This document shows positions 1 through 5,268 of a stretch of DNA of 5,268 bases, piece by piece. The stretch is taken from NCBI GenBank assembly GCA_007127495.1, contig SKZG01000410.1:1-5268 (forward strand). The letters run 5' to 3'. Under the pieces are notes generated by a model. That model had not been told where the DNA came from, did not search any database, and worked only from the letters and a program-made list of their open reading frames with translations. The first letter of the stretch is position 1. Each line of letters begins with the position of its first letter. The stretch comes from Planctomycetales bacterium. Lineage in GTDB: Bacteria > Planctomycetota > Planctomycetia > Pirellulales > Thermoguttaceae. The translations under genes and the position numbers were made by a program.

Positions 1-968
1 GACGACTCAAGCCCGGCATGTTCGTTCGCGCCCTGGCGCGCAGCCAACTGGCCCAAGGGGGTCGGGTGTTCGATGCGGCCCTGGCGGGCAAATGGATTTC
101 CCCCATGCATCCGGAGATCGTCAAGGACGGGCCCGGCCAGTGCGACGTTTGTGGCATGGACCTCGTGCCGGCCGAGGAACTCGGTTTCGTCGCGCCCGAG
201 CGGGCGAAGGAACCGCCCCTGGTCATCCCGGCCACGGCCCCGCTGGTAACCGGGCAGCGGGCCGTGGTGTATGTGCGGCTGCCCGACCCCGAGGAGGAAG
301 ACGAGGATCGGCCGGAAGGCACGGTCTTCGAGGGGCGTGAGGTGCTGCTCGGGCCGCGAGCGGGCGACTATTTCTTAGTGCGCCACGGGCTGGAGGAAGG
401 CGACCTGGTTGTCACCCAAGGCAACTTCAAGATCGACAGCGCCCTGCAAATCCAGGCGAAGCCGAGCATGATGAGCATCGCGGGCCACTCGCCGCTGGCC
501 GTGCCCGACAGTTTCCTGCAGAGCCTCGGGCCGCTGTACGACGCCTACCTGAAACTCCAGGAGGCGTTGGCCGACGATCGGGAGGCCGAGGCGTATGCGC
601 ATTGGCAGTCGCTGCAGGCGGCCATGGACCTGATCCCCGACAGCGGCGCCGTCGACCGGCGGCTCGATGCGGCCTGGTCGGTCGCCCGGCCGAGGCTGGA
701 GGCCGCCGTGGCGGCGGGGGCGGGCATCGAAGAGATTCGACCGATGCGCGTCGAGTTCGAGGCGTTGGCCGAGGTCATGCTCCACCTCGTGGAGACCTTC
801 GGCAACCCACTCGAGCAGCCCCTTTATGAAGCCTACTGCTCCATGGTGGACGGCAACCGGGGCGCCCCGTGGCTGCAAGCGGGCGATACGGTCGCCAACG
901 CGTACTTCGGCCACTTGATGCTCCGGTGCGGCGAAATCCGCCGGCCGTTTGCGCCAGGGCCGCCATGA
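1..968 (+). CDS. CusB-type RND efflux periplasmic adaptor with HMBD and DUF3347-like domains (5' truncated)
   Basis: This is the C-terminal part of a membrane-fusion (periplasmic adaptor) subunit that joins an RND metal pump to an outer-membrane channel. The frame is open to the left edge: codons from base 3 read RLKPGMFVRA, the typical beta-barrel motif of HlyD/CusB adaptors, so the ATG at 18 is internal and the true start lies upstream. Next comes a heavy-metal-binding domain (about 90-185) reading SPMHPEI then GPGQCDVCGMDLVP, with Met, His and two Cys as candidate ligands. The usual first Cys (CPMHP) is Ser here. A membrane-proximal domain follows (about 210-475), containing an acidic EEEDED loop at 291-308 and ending in GDLVVTQGNFKIDSALQI. 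The C-terminus (about 510-950) resembles DUF3347: helical, with YCSM (Cys at 837), W, then NAYFGHLMLRCGE (Cys at 927). The family consensus there is CPM and NPYFG, from memory. The stop is TGA at 966. The pump gene follows after 52 bases, consistent with one operon. Adaptor identity is firm; metal specificity is inferred from the neighbouring pump. Confidence 0.9.
   Translation, partial: RLKPGMFVRALARSQLAQGGRVFDAALAGKWISPMHPEIVKDGPGQCDVCGMDLVPAEELGFVAPERAKEPPLVIPATAPLVTGQRAVVYVRLPDPEEEDEDRPEGTVFEGREVLLGPRAGDYFLVRHGLEEGDLVVTQGNFKIDSALQIQAKPSMMSIAGHSPLAVPDSFLQSLGPLYDAYLKLQEALADDREAEAYAHWQSLQAAMDLIPDSGAVDRRLDAAWSVARPRLEAAVAAGAGIEEIRPMRVEFEALAEVMLHLVETFGNPLEQPLYEAYCSMVDGNRGAPWLQAGDTVANAYFGHLMLRCGEIRRPFAPGPP
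90..185 (+). other. Heavy-metal-binding domain (HMBD) inside the adaptor
   Basis: The segment reads KWISPMHPEIVKDGPG then QCDVCGMDLVPAEELG. It matches the short zinc-ribbon-like module common in CusB-type adaptors and some copper ATPases (consensus CPMHP...PGxCPxCGMxL). The second half (CDVCGM) is intact. The first Cys is replaced by Ser, leaving Met, His, two Cys and a further Met as possible ligands. The module sits between the beta-barrel and the membrane-proximal domain, so it would face the periplasm beside the pump. Confidence 0.85.
510..950 (+). other. DUF3347-like C-terminal domain of the adaptor
   Basis: After the membrane-proximal domain the protein continues for about 150 residues, mostly helical: SFLQSLGPLYDAYLKLQEAL, a long middle region, then VETFGNPLEQPLYEAYCSM and WLQAGDTVANAYFGHLMLRC. 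The spacing of the Cys-x-Met element, the Trp and the N-x-YFG-x-x-ML-x-CGE ending matches what I recall of DUF3347, often found with copper-handling proteins. The family's CPM is CSM here and NPYFG is NAYFG. The assignment is by motif recognition only and its ligand role is inferred. Confidence 0.65.
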
Positions 969-1010
969 GCGTCGGATACGTTGCCGGAGGCGCACCCATC
1001 CCGTAACTAC

Positions 1011-1015
1011 GGTGA
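1011..1015 (+). promoter_or_regulatory. Likely ribosome binding site of the RND pump
   Basis: GGTGA lies 5 bases before the ATG at 1021 and matches the 3' part of the AGGAGGTGA Shine-Dalgarno sequence. It supports 1021 over the in-frame TTG at 949, which overlaps the adaptor and would add an implausible Arg-rich leader. A GGAGG at 986-990 is too far from 1021 (30 bases) and does not serve another obvious in-frame start. An in-frame GTG at 1012 overlaps this site and is a weaker alternative. Confidence 0.5.
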
Positions 1016-1020
1016 TCCCA

Positions 1021-4000
1021 ATGACCGAATCGAACGAATCGAACGAAAAGCATTCCGGCGACGCCATCGACGCGATGGTCAACGGCGTGATCCGCTTTTC
1101 CATGGATAACAAGCTCATTGTGGCGCTCGTGCTCAGCGCGGTCCTGGTCATGGGCCTGGTGGTGATGCCGTTCGACTACGCGCCGGAGTGGCTGCCGCGC
1201 CAGCGCGTACCCGTCGATGCCATTCCAGACATCGGCGAGAACCAGCAGATCGTCTTCACCGAGTGGATGGGCCGCTCGCCGCAGGACATCGAGGACCAGA
1301 TCACCTATCCGCTGACCGTCTCGCTGCTGGGCGTTCCGGGCGTGCAAACGGTGCGCAGCGTCTCGATGTTCGGCTTCTCCTCGGTCTACGTGATTTTCGA
1401 GGAGGGGATCGACTTCTACTGGTCGCGCTCCCGGCTGATCGAACGCCTGAACGTGGCCCAGGGCGACCTGCCCGACGGGGTCGTGCCCCGGCTGGGCCCC
1501 GATGCCACGGCGCTGGGGCAGGTGTTCTGGTACACGCTCGAAGGGCGCGACACGGCGACCGGCGCGCCGACCGGCGGCTGGGACCTCGACGAGTTGCGCA
1601 GCATCCAGGACTGGAACGTCCGCTACGCCCTGATGGCCGCCGGTGGGATTGCCGAGGTGGCCTCCGTGGGCGGGTTCGTGCGCGAGTACCAGATCGACGT
1701 CGATCCGGACGCGATGCGGGCGTATGGCGTCACGCTCGACCAGGTCTACAATGCCGTGCGGCAGTCGAACGTCGACGTCGGCGCGCGGACCATCGAGATC
1801 AATCGCGTCGAGTACCTGATCCGTGGCCTCGGATTCCTCAAAGGGGTCGAGGACTTGGAGCAGACGGTCGTGACGTCCGTCGACGACGTGCCGATTTACC
1901 TCCGCCACGTCGCCCACATTGCCACCGGGCCGGCATTGCGGCGCGGCGCGCTCGACAAAGGGGGCGCGGAGGCCGTCGGCGGCGTGGTGGTCGTCCGCCA
2001 CGGCGAGAACCCCCTGGAGGCCATCGAGAACGTCAAACAGAAGATCAACGAGATCGCCCCCGGGCTGCCGGAAAAATATCTCGCCGACGGCCGCACCTCC
2101 CGCGTGACCATTGTCCCCTTCTACGACCGAACCGAGTTGATCTACGAGACGCTGGGTACCCTGGAAGAAGCCATCCGCCATCAGATCCTCGTCACGATTA
2201 TCGTCGTGCTGGTGATGGTTGGCCACCTGCGCAGCAGCGTGCTCATTTCCTGCACACTGCCGCTGGCGGTCATCCTGTGCTTCATTGCGATGAAATTTGT
2301 CGGGATCGACTCGAACATTATGTCGCTGCTGGGGATTGCCATTGCGGTGGGAACCGTGGTGGACATGGGGGTGATCCTGTGCGAGAACATGCTGCGGCAC
2401 CTGCAAGAGGCTGACCCGAGCGAGAACCGCCGTACGGTGCTGCTCCGCGCGGCTACCGAGGTGGGACGGCCGATGCTCACGGCCCTGCTGACCACCGTGG
2501 TTGCCTTCCTGCCGGTGTTCGCCATGACCGGCCCGGAAGGCCGGCTCTTCAAGCCGCTGGCCTATACGACAACCTTTGCGTTGTTGGCTTCGGTGATCGT
2601 GGCGCTGACGGTCATTCCGCCGGCCGCCCACCTGCTGTTCCGCACGCCGCCCCGCTGGCTGCGGACCGCCGCGGCGCCCCTGCTGCTGACCGCAGGCGTG
2701 CTGGGCGGGGCGTTGTTCTCCTGGTGGATCGCCCTGGCGCTAGGGCTTTGGGCGGCCTACCTCCTCCTTCAAATGCATCTGCCGGAAGGTGCGGCCGGAT
2801 GGGTTCCGTTCGTGGGAATCGCCCTGGCCGTCGCGGTGGTCGTGGTCGTGCTCACCCTCGACTGGATGCCGCTGGGGCTCCGGGCCGGCACGCCGCGCAA
2901 TTTCGGGTTCGTGATCCTGGCCGTCGGCGGGCTGCTGGGCGCGTTCCGCATGTTCCAAATGTACTATGAACCGGTGCTGCGGTTCTTTCTCAGGCACCGG
3001 CTGGTGTTCTACGCCCTGCCGGCGACCACCGCCACCACTGCCTTGATTATTTGGCTGGGGTTCGAGACGATCTTCGGGTTCATTCCCCAGGGGCTCGCCC
3101 GATTGGGCGTGCCCGAGGAGCGCATTCGCGGCAGCAGGGCCTGGGTGTGGGCGGCGCACGAGTTTCCGGGGCTGGGCCGTGAGTTCATGCCGCCGTTGGA
3201 CGAGGGCTCCTACCTCCTCATGCCCACGACCATGCCCCACGCGTCGATCGGCGAGGCCGTGGACGTGATGCGCAAGCAGGACATGTCGATTTCGGCCATT
3301 CCCGAGGTCGACATGGTGGTGGGGAAGATTGGGCGGGTGGAAAGCGCGTTGGACCCCGCCCCCATCTCGATGATGGAGACGGTCATCACGTACAAGTCGG
3401 AGTACAAGGTCGACGCGGCGGGCCGGCCTCTCCGCTTCGCCTACGAGCGGCGCGACGGGCAACTGGTCTTCCTGCGCGACGAGGAGGGCGAATTGATCCC
3501 GGATCGGCGAGGGATGCCCTACCGACAATGGCGCGACGAAATCCGCACGCCGGACGATATTTGGGAGGCCATCGAACTGGCGGCCCGCGTGCCGGGCACC
3601 ACCCGCGCGCCGAAGCTCCAGCCCATCGCCGCACGCATTGTCATGCTGCAAACGGGTGTCCGCGCGCCGATGGCCGCGCGCATCCGCGGCACGTCGCTCG
3701 AAAGCATCGAGAAGGTGGGCATGCAGGTGGAGCGGTTCCTCAAGGAGGTGCCCGGCGTCCAGGCCGCGGCGGTCATCGCCGACCGGATCATCGGCAAGCC
3801 CTACCTGGAGATCGACATCGACCGCTCGGCCATCGCCCGCTACGGCATCAGCATCCGCGACGTGCAGGACGTCATCGAAACGGCCATCGGCGGCCGGCAA
3901 ATCACCACGACGGTCGAGGGGCGCGAACGCTACCCGGTGCGCGTGCGCTACCAGCGCGAGCTGCGCGACACGGTCGAGTCGATCGGCGGCATCCTGGTGG

Positions 4001-4857
4001 CCGGCCGCGGCGGCGCGCAGATTCCACTCCGGCAGCTTGCCGAAATCCGCTACCTCCGCGGGCCCCAGGCGATCAAGGGCGAAGACACCATGCTCGTCGG
4101 CTACGTCCTCTTCGACGCGGAGAGGGGGCAAACGGCCGTCGACGTCGTCGAGGCGGCCCGCGATTACCTCGACGAAAAACTGGCCGTCGGCGAACTGGTC
4201 CTCCCGGCGGGCACGGAAATGCCGACTTTCATCGGCGAGTACCAGAACCAGGTCCGCGCGGCGCGGACGCTGGCGCTGGTCATTCCCCTGGCGATGACGT
4301 TGATTTTCATTATCCTCTACCTCCAATTCCGCGACGTGCTGCGAACCCTGTCCATCTTCACCGGCGTGGCCGTGGCCACCTCGGGCGCGTTTATCCTGCT
4401 GTATGTGTATTCGGTGGGTTGGGTGGGCGACATCCCGCTGTTCGGCGTCGAGGCGCGCGACGTGTTCCAGATGGGAACGGTCAACCTGAGCGTGGCCGTC
4501 TGGGTGGGTGTGATCGCCTTGATGGGCATCGCCACCGACGACGAGGTGGTGATGACCTCGTACCTGAACCAGGTGTTTCGCGAGCGGCGCACAAGAACAA
4601 AACAAGAGATTCGCGACGCGACCGTCGAGGCCGGCCTGCGGCGCGTCCGCCCGTGCCTGATGACCACCGCCACCGCCATGCTCGCCTTGCTGCCGGTGCT
4701 CACCAGCACGGGCCGCGGCAGCGACGTGATGGTGCCCATGGCCATTCCCACGTTCGGCGGCATGATCCTGTCGGTGATTTCGCTGTATTTTATTCCGGTC
4801 ACGTACAGCCTGATCGAGGAGTTCAAGCTGCGCGTGCCCACAACTACCGAGAACTAA
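1021..4857 (+). CDS. cusA-like: CusA-type heavy-metal efflux RND pump, long form (1278 aa)
   Basis: Inner-membrane proton-driven pump of the heavy-metal-efflux RND family, probably exporting Cu(I)/Ag(I) from periplasm or cytoplasm through an adaptor and outer-membrane channel. Family hallmarks are VDAIPDIGENQQIVFTEWMG, DIEDQITYPLT, SMFGFSSVYVIFEEG and DFYWSRSRLIERLN (porter PN1), and AIAVGTVVD with D448 and E455 in TM4. The three Met that bind Cu/Ag in E. coli CusA (M573, M623, M672, from memory) align with M734 (LLMPTTM), M784 (APISMMET) and M875 (RIVMLQTG), and the first two are 50 residues apart in both proteins. Membrane segments lie near residues 31-52, 386-456, 484-538, 661-681, 1083-1131, 1153-1171 and 1210-1262. 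The protein is about 230 residues longer than E. coli CusA: hydrophobic extra segments at about 552-646, a loop at 685-718, a charged porter insert at about 795-838, and a loop at 1132-1150. I recall similar insertions in other long CusA homologues. The start is ATG 1021 with GGTGA upstream; the stop is TAA. It follows the adaptor by 52 bases. Confidence 0.95.
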   Translation: MTESNESNEKHSGDAIDAMVNGVIRFSMDNKLIVALVLSAVLVMGLVVMPFDYAPEWLPRQRVPVDAIPDIGENQQIVFTEWMGRSPQDIEDQITYPLTVSLLGVPGVQTVRSVSMFGFSSVYVIFEEGIDFYWSRSRLIERLNVAQGDLPDGVVPRLGPDATALGQVFWYTLEGRDTATGAPTGGWDLDELRSIQDWNVRYALMAAGGIAEVASVGGFVREYQIDVDPDAMRAYGVTLDQVYNAVRQSNVDVGARTIEINRVEYLIRGLGFLKGVEDLEQTVVTSVDDVPIYLRHVAHIATGPALRRGALDKGGAEAVGGVVVVRHGENPLEAIENVKQKINEIAPGLPEKYLADGRTSRVTIVPFYDRTELIYETLGTLEEAIRHQILVTIIVVLVMVGHLRSSVLISCTLPLAVILCFIAMKFVGIDSNIMSLLGIAIAVGTVVDMGVILCENMLRHLQEADPSENRRTVLLRAATEVGRPMLTALLTTVVAFLPVFAMTGPEGRLFKPLAYTTTFALLASVIVALTVIPPAAHLLFRTPPRWLRTAAAPLLLTAGVLGGALFSWWIALALGLWAAYLLLQMHLPEGAAGWVPFVGIALAVAVVVVVLTLDWMPLGLRAGTPRNFGFVILAVGGLLGAFRMFQMYYEPVLRFFLRHRLVFYALPATTATTALIIWLGFETIFGFIPQGLARLGVPEERIRGSRAWVWAAHEFPGLGREFMPPLDEGSYLLMPTTMPHASIGEAVDVMRKQDMSISAIPEVDMVVGKIGRVESALDPAPISMMETVITYKSEYKVDAAGRPLRFAYERRDGQLVFLRDEEGELIPDRRGMPYRQWRDEIRTPDDIWEAIELAARVPGTTRAPKLQPIAARIVMLQTGVRAPMAARIRGTSLESIEKVGMQVERFLKEVPGVQAAAVIADRIIGKPYLEIDIDRSAIARYGISIRDVQDVIETAIGGRQITTTVEGRERYPVRVRYQRELRDTVESIGGILVAGRGGAQIPLRQLAEIRYLRGPQAIKGEDTMLVGYVLFDAERGQTAVDVVEAARDYLDEKLAVGELVLPAGTEMPTFIGEYQNQVRAARTLALVIPLAMTLIFIILYLQFRDVLRTLSIFTGVAVATSGAFILLYVYSVGWVGDIPLFGVEARDVFQMGTVNLSVAVWVGVIALMGIATDDEVVMTSYLNQVFRERRTRTKQEIRDATVEAGLRRVRPCLMTTATAMLALLPVLTSTGRGSDVMVPMAIPTFGGMILSVISLYFIPVTYSLIEEFKLRVPTTTEN
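1027..1044 (+). repeat. Two-copy 9-base tandem repeat at the pump N-terminus
   Basis: GAATCGAAC occurs twice in tandem just after the pump start and encodes ESN-ESN. It lies in the short hydrophilic cytoplasmic leader before TM1, outside the conserved family region. Its length is a multiple of three, so copy-number change would lengthen or shorten the leader without a frameshift. Two copies can arise by chance or by slippage. Confidence 0.6.
2674..2958 (+). other. Extra hydrophobic region inserted between TM6 and TM7 of the pump
   Basis: This stretch encodes residues 552-646, which has no counterpart in E. coli CusA. Three strongly hydrophobic runs are visible: about 553-583 (LLLTAGVLGGALFSWWIALA and onward, long enough for one long or two short helices), 596-613 (PFVGIALAVAVVVVVLTL) and 628-646 (FGFVILAVGGLLGAFRMF). 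The conserved family sequence resumes at YYEPVLRFFL (residues 648-657). Because TM7 must keep its orientation, an even number of added crossings is expected, which favours four helices or two plus a re-entrant segment. Confidence 0.75.
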
Positions 4858-4871
4858 CTGTTTGTTTCCCT

Positions 4872-4896
4872 GGTTCCCGCGCCCGGCGTGGGAACC
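4872..4896. repeat. Strong intergenic palindrome (11-bp stem, 3-base loop)
   Basis: The left arm GGTTCCCGCGC (4872-4882) pairs with the right arm GCGTGGGAACC (4886-4896) around a CCG loop. Ten pairs are Watson-Crick and one is G-U in RNA (4879 with 4889). It begins 14 bases after the pump stop and ends 40 bases before the lipoprotein ATG. No T-run follows on either strand, so a classic intrinsic terminator is not supported. It could protect or process the 3' end of the pump mRNA, attenuate transcription, or be one copy of a dispersed palindromic repeat. From memory, the arms closely resemble a GTTCCCACGC...GCGTGGGAAC repeat scattered through several bacterial genomes. Confidence 0.75.
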
Positions 4897-4920
4897 TACC
4901 CACTACGACGCACGGCGTCG

Positions 4921-4928
4921 AGAAAGGA
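4921..4928 (+). promoter_or_regulatory. Ribosome binding site of the lipoprotein gene
   Basis: AGAAAGGA ends 8 bases before the ATG at 4937, a good Shine-Dalgarno match and spacing. Another in-frame ATG at 4928 overlaps the last base of this site and would leave no spacer, so 4937 is preferred. Using 4928 would only add MFT to the signal peptide. Confidence 0.6.
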
Positions 4929-4936
4929 TGTTTACC

Positions 4937-5268
4937 ATGTTCCGATTTTCCTGGCTGTTTGCGACGGCGCTTCTTCTGGGCCTGGCCGTAGGGCTGGGTA
5001 CCCTGACCGGGTGCGGCGAGCCGGCCGACCCGGTTCCCGCGCACGACCCCGATGTCGACCCAGCTCACGCCAAAGCGCTGGCGGCGCTTTCACCCGAGGA
5101 CCAAGCCCTGGCGGCGAGGCAAAAGGTTTGCCCGGTGATGGGCAGCCCCCTCGGCTCGATGGGCACGCCCGTGAAAGTGACCGTCGAGGGCCGTGACGTG
5201 TTCTTGTGCTGCGAGGGCTGCCGGCCGGCCATCGAGCAGCACCCCGAGAAGTTCCTCGACAAGCTGCC
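4937..5268 (+). CDS. Lipoprotein with YHS/TRASH-like Cys-rich metal-site motif (3' truncated)
   Basis: A small exported protein, probably a periplasm-facing metal-binding lipoprotein; 110 complete codons are visible and the frame runs off the right edge. Residues 1-25 form a signal peptide (MFRFSWLFATALLLGLAVGL) ending in the lipobox LTG before C26, so signal peptidase II cleavage and lipidation are expected. Residue +2 is Gly, not Asp, which in proteobacterial Lol rules would favour the outer membrane. A Pro/Asp/Ala-rich linker (27-60) follows. The domain then begins at KVCPVMGSPLGSMG (C65), continues with TPVKVTVEGRDVFLCCEGC (C91, C92, C95) and ends PAIEQHPEKFLDKL. The C...G...F-x-C-x-x-x-C...P-x-x-F layout resembles YHS/TRASH metal-binding domains, with FLCCEGC in place of the usual YFCSxxC. 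I recall similar CPVTG...FLCCEGC lipoproteins in Planctomycetes, but no characterised member. Lying 79 bases after a Cu/Ag pump gene, it may be a metal chaperone or sink; that role is inferred. Confidence 0.85.
   Translation, partial: MFRFSWLFATALLLGLAVGLGTLTGCGEPADPVPAHDPDVDPAHAKALAALSPEDQALAARQKVCPVMGSPLGSMGTPVKVTVEGRDVFLCCEGCRPAIEQHPEKFLDKL

Noticed and set aside
18..20. ATG at 18 as the adaptor start
   Set aside because: The frame continues upstream as RLKPG, giving the conserved LKPGM barrel motif, so this Met is internal and the gene is cut by the window edge.
949..1020. Pump start at the in-frame TTG 949
   Set aside because: It would overlap the adaptor and add 24 mostly Arg-rich residues absent from the family. 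The ATG at 1021 has a GGTGA site at good spacing.
969..1020. Possible promoter or metal-regulator operator in the gap before the pump
   Set aside because: Only 52 bases, with no convincing -35/-10 pair and no extended palindrome of the CueR or CusR type; co-transcription with the adaptor is simpler.
775..2631. 618-codon open frame on the minus strand
   Set aside because: It lies antisense to the adaptor end and the CusA-type pump. Its translation is His/Arg/Asp-rich without any family motif, as expected for the shadow of a GC-rich gene.
2740..4605. 621-codon open frame on the minus strand
   Set aside because: Entirely antisense to the conserved pump sequence, with low-complexity His/Arg/Asp composition and no recognisable domain.
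4872..4900. Hairpin as an intrinsic terminator
   Set aside because: No T-run follows the stem on either strand; the downstream bases on the + strand are TACCCACTACG.
3528..4991. 487-codon open frame on the + strand in another frame
   Set aside because: Overlaps the strongly conserved C-terminal half of the pump. Its translation is Arg/Gly/His-rich and motif-free, and it crosses the intergenic palindrome and the lipoprotein start.

Overview
This window holds a high-GC heavy-metal efflux locus, most likely for Cu(I)/Ag(I). All genes read on the + strand: the 3' part of a CusB-type periplasmic adaptor, a complete CusA-type RND pump, and the 5' part of a small lipoprotein with a Cys-rich, YHS-like metal-site motif. 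The organism is probably a Planctomycete or a similar Gram-negative. That guess rests on high GC, the long CusA form, the SPMHP version of the adaptor metal domain, and the CPVxG...FLCCEGC lipoprotein. No rRNA or other phylogenetic marker is present, so it is only an inference.

Layout. Positions 1-968 carry the adaptor. Its reading frame is open through the left edge, so the ATG at 18 is internal and lies in the classic LKPGM barrel motif. The adaptor carries two extra metal-binding modules: a heavy-metal-binding domain (about 90-185) and a C-terminal DUF3347-like domain (about 510-950). A 52-base gap (969-1020) leads to the pump (1021-4857, 1278 aa). The pump keeps the three-methionine Cu/Ag site of E. 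coli CusA but is about 230 residues longer, with extra membrane segments and an insertion in the porter domain. The 79-base gap 4858-4936 contains a strong 11-bp-stem palindrome. The lipoprotein starts at 4937 and runs off the right edge.

How they would work together. The adaptor would link the inner-membrane pump to an outer-membrane channel, which is not in the window and is perhaps encoded upstream. It would collect or sense metal through its two added modules, and the pump would export metal by proton antiport. The lipoprotein could bind metal in the periplasm and take a CusF-like chaperone or sink role; this is inference.

Nothing here is clearly a new kind of system. The points most worth a second look are the pump's loss of most of the CusA methionine relay and of the proton-relay lysine despite an intact tri-Met site, the two-module adaptor, the downstream lipoprotein, and the intergenic palindrome. 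Long reading frames on the minus strand and in the other + frame are shadows of the GC-rich pump gene.
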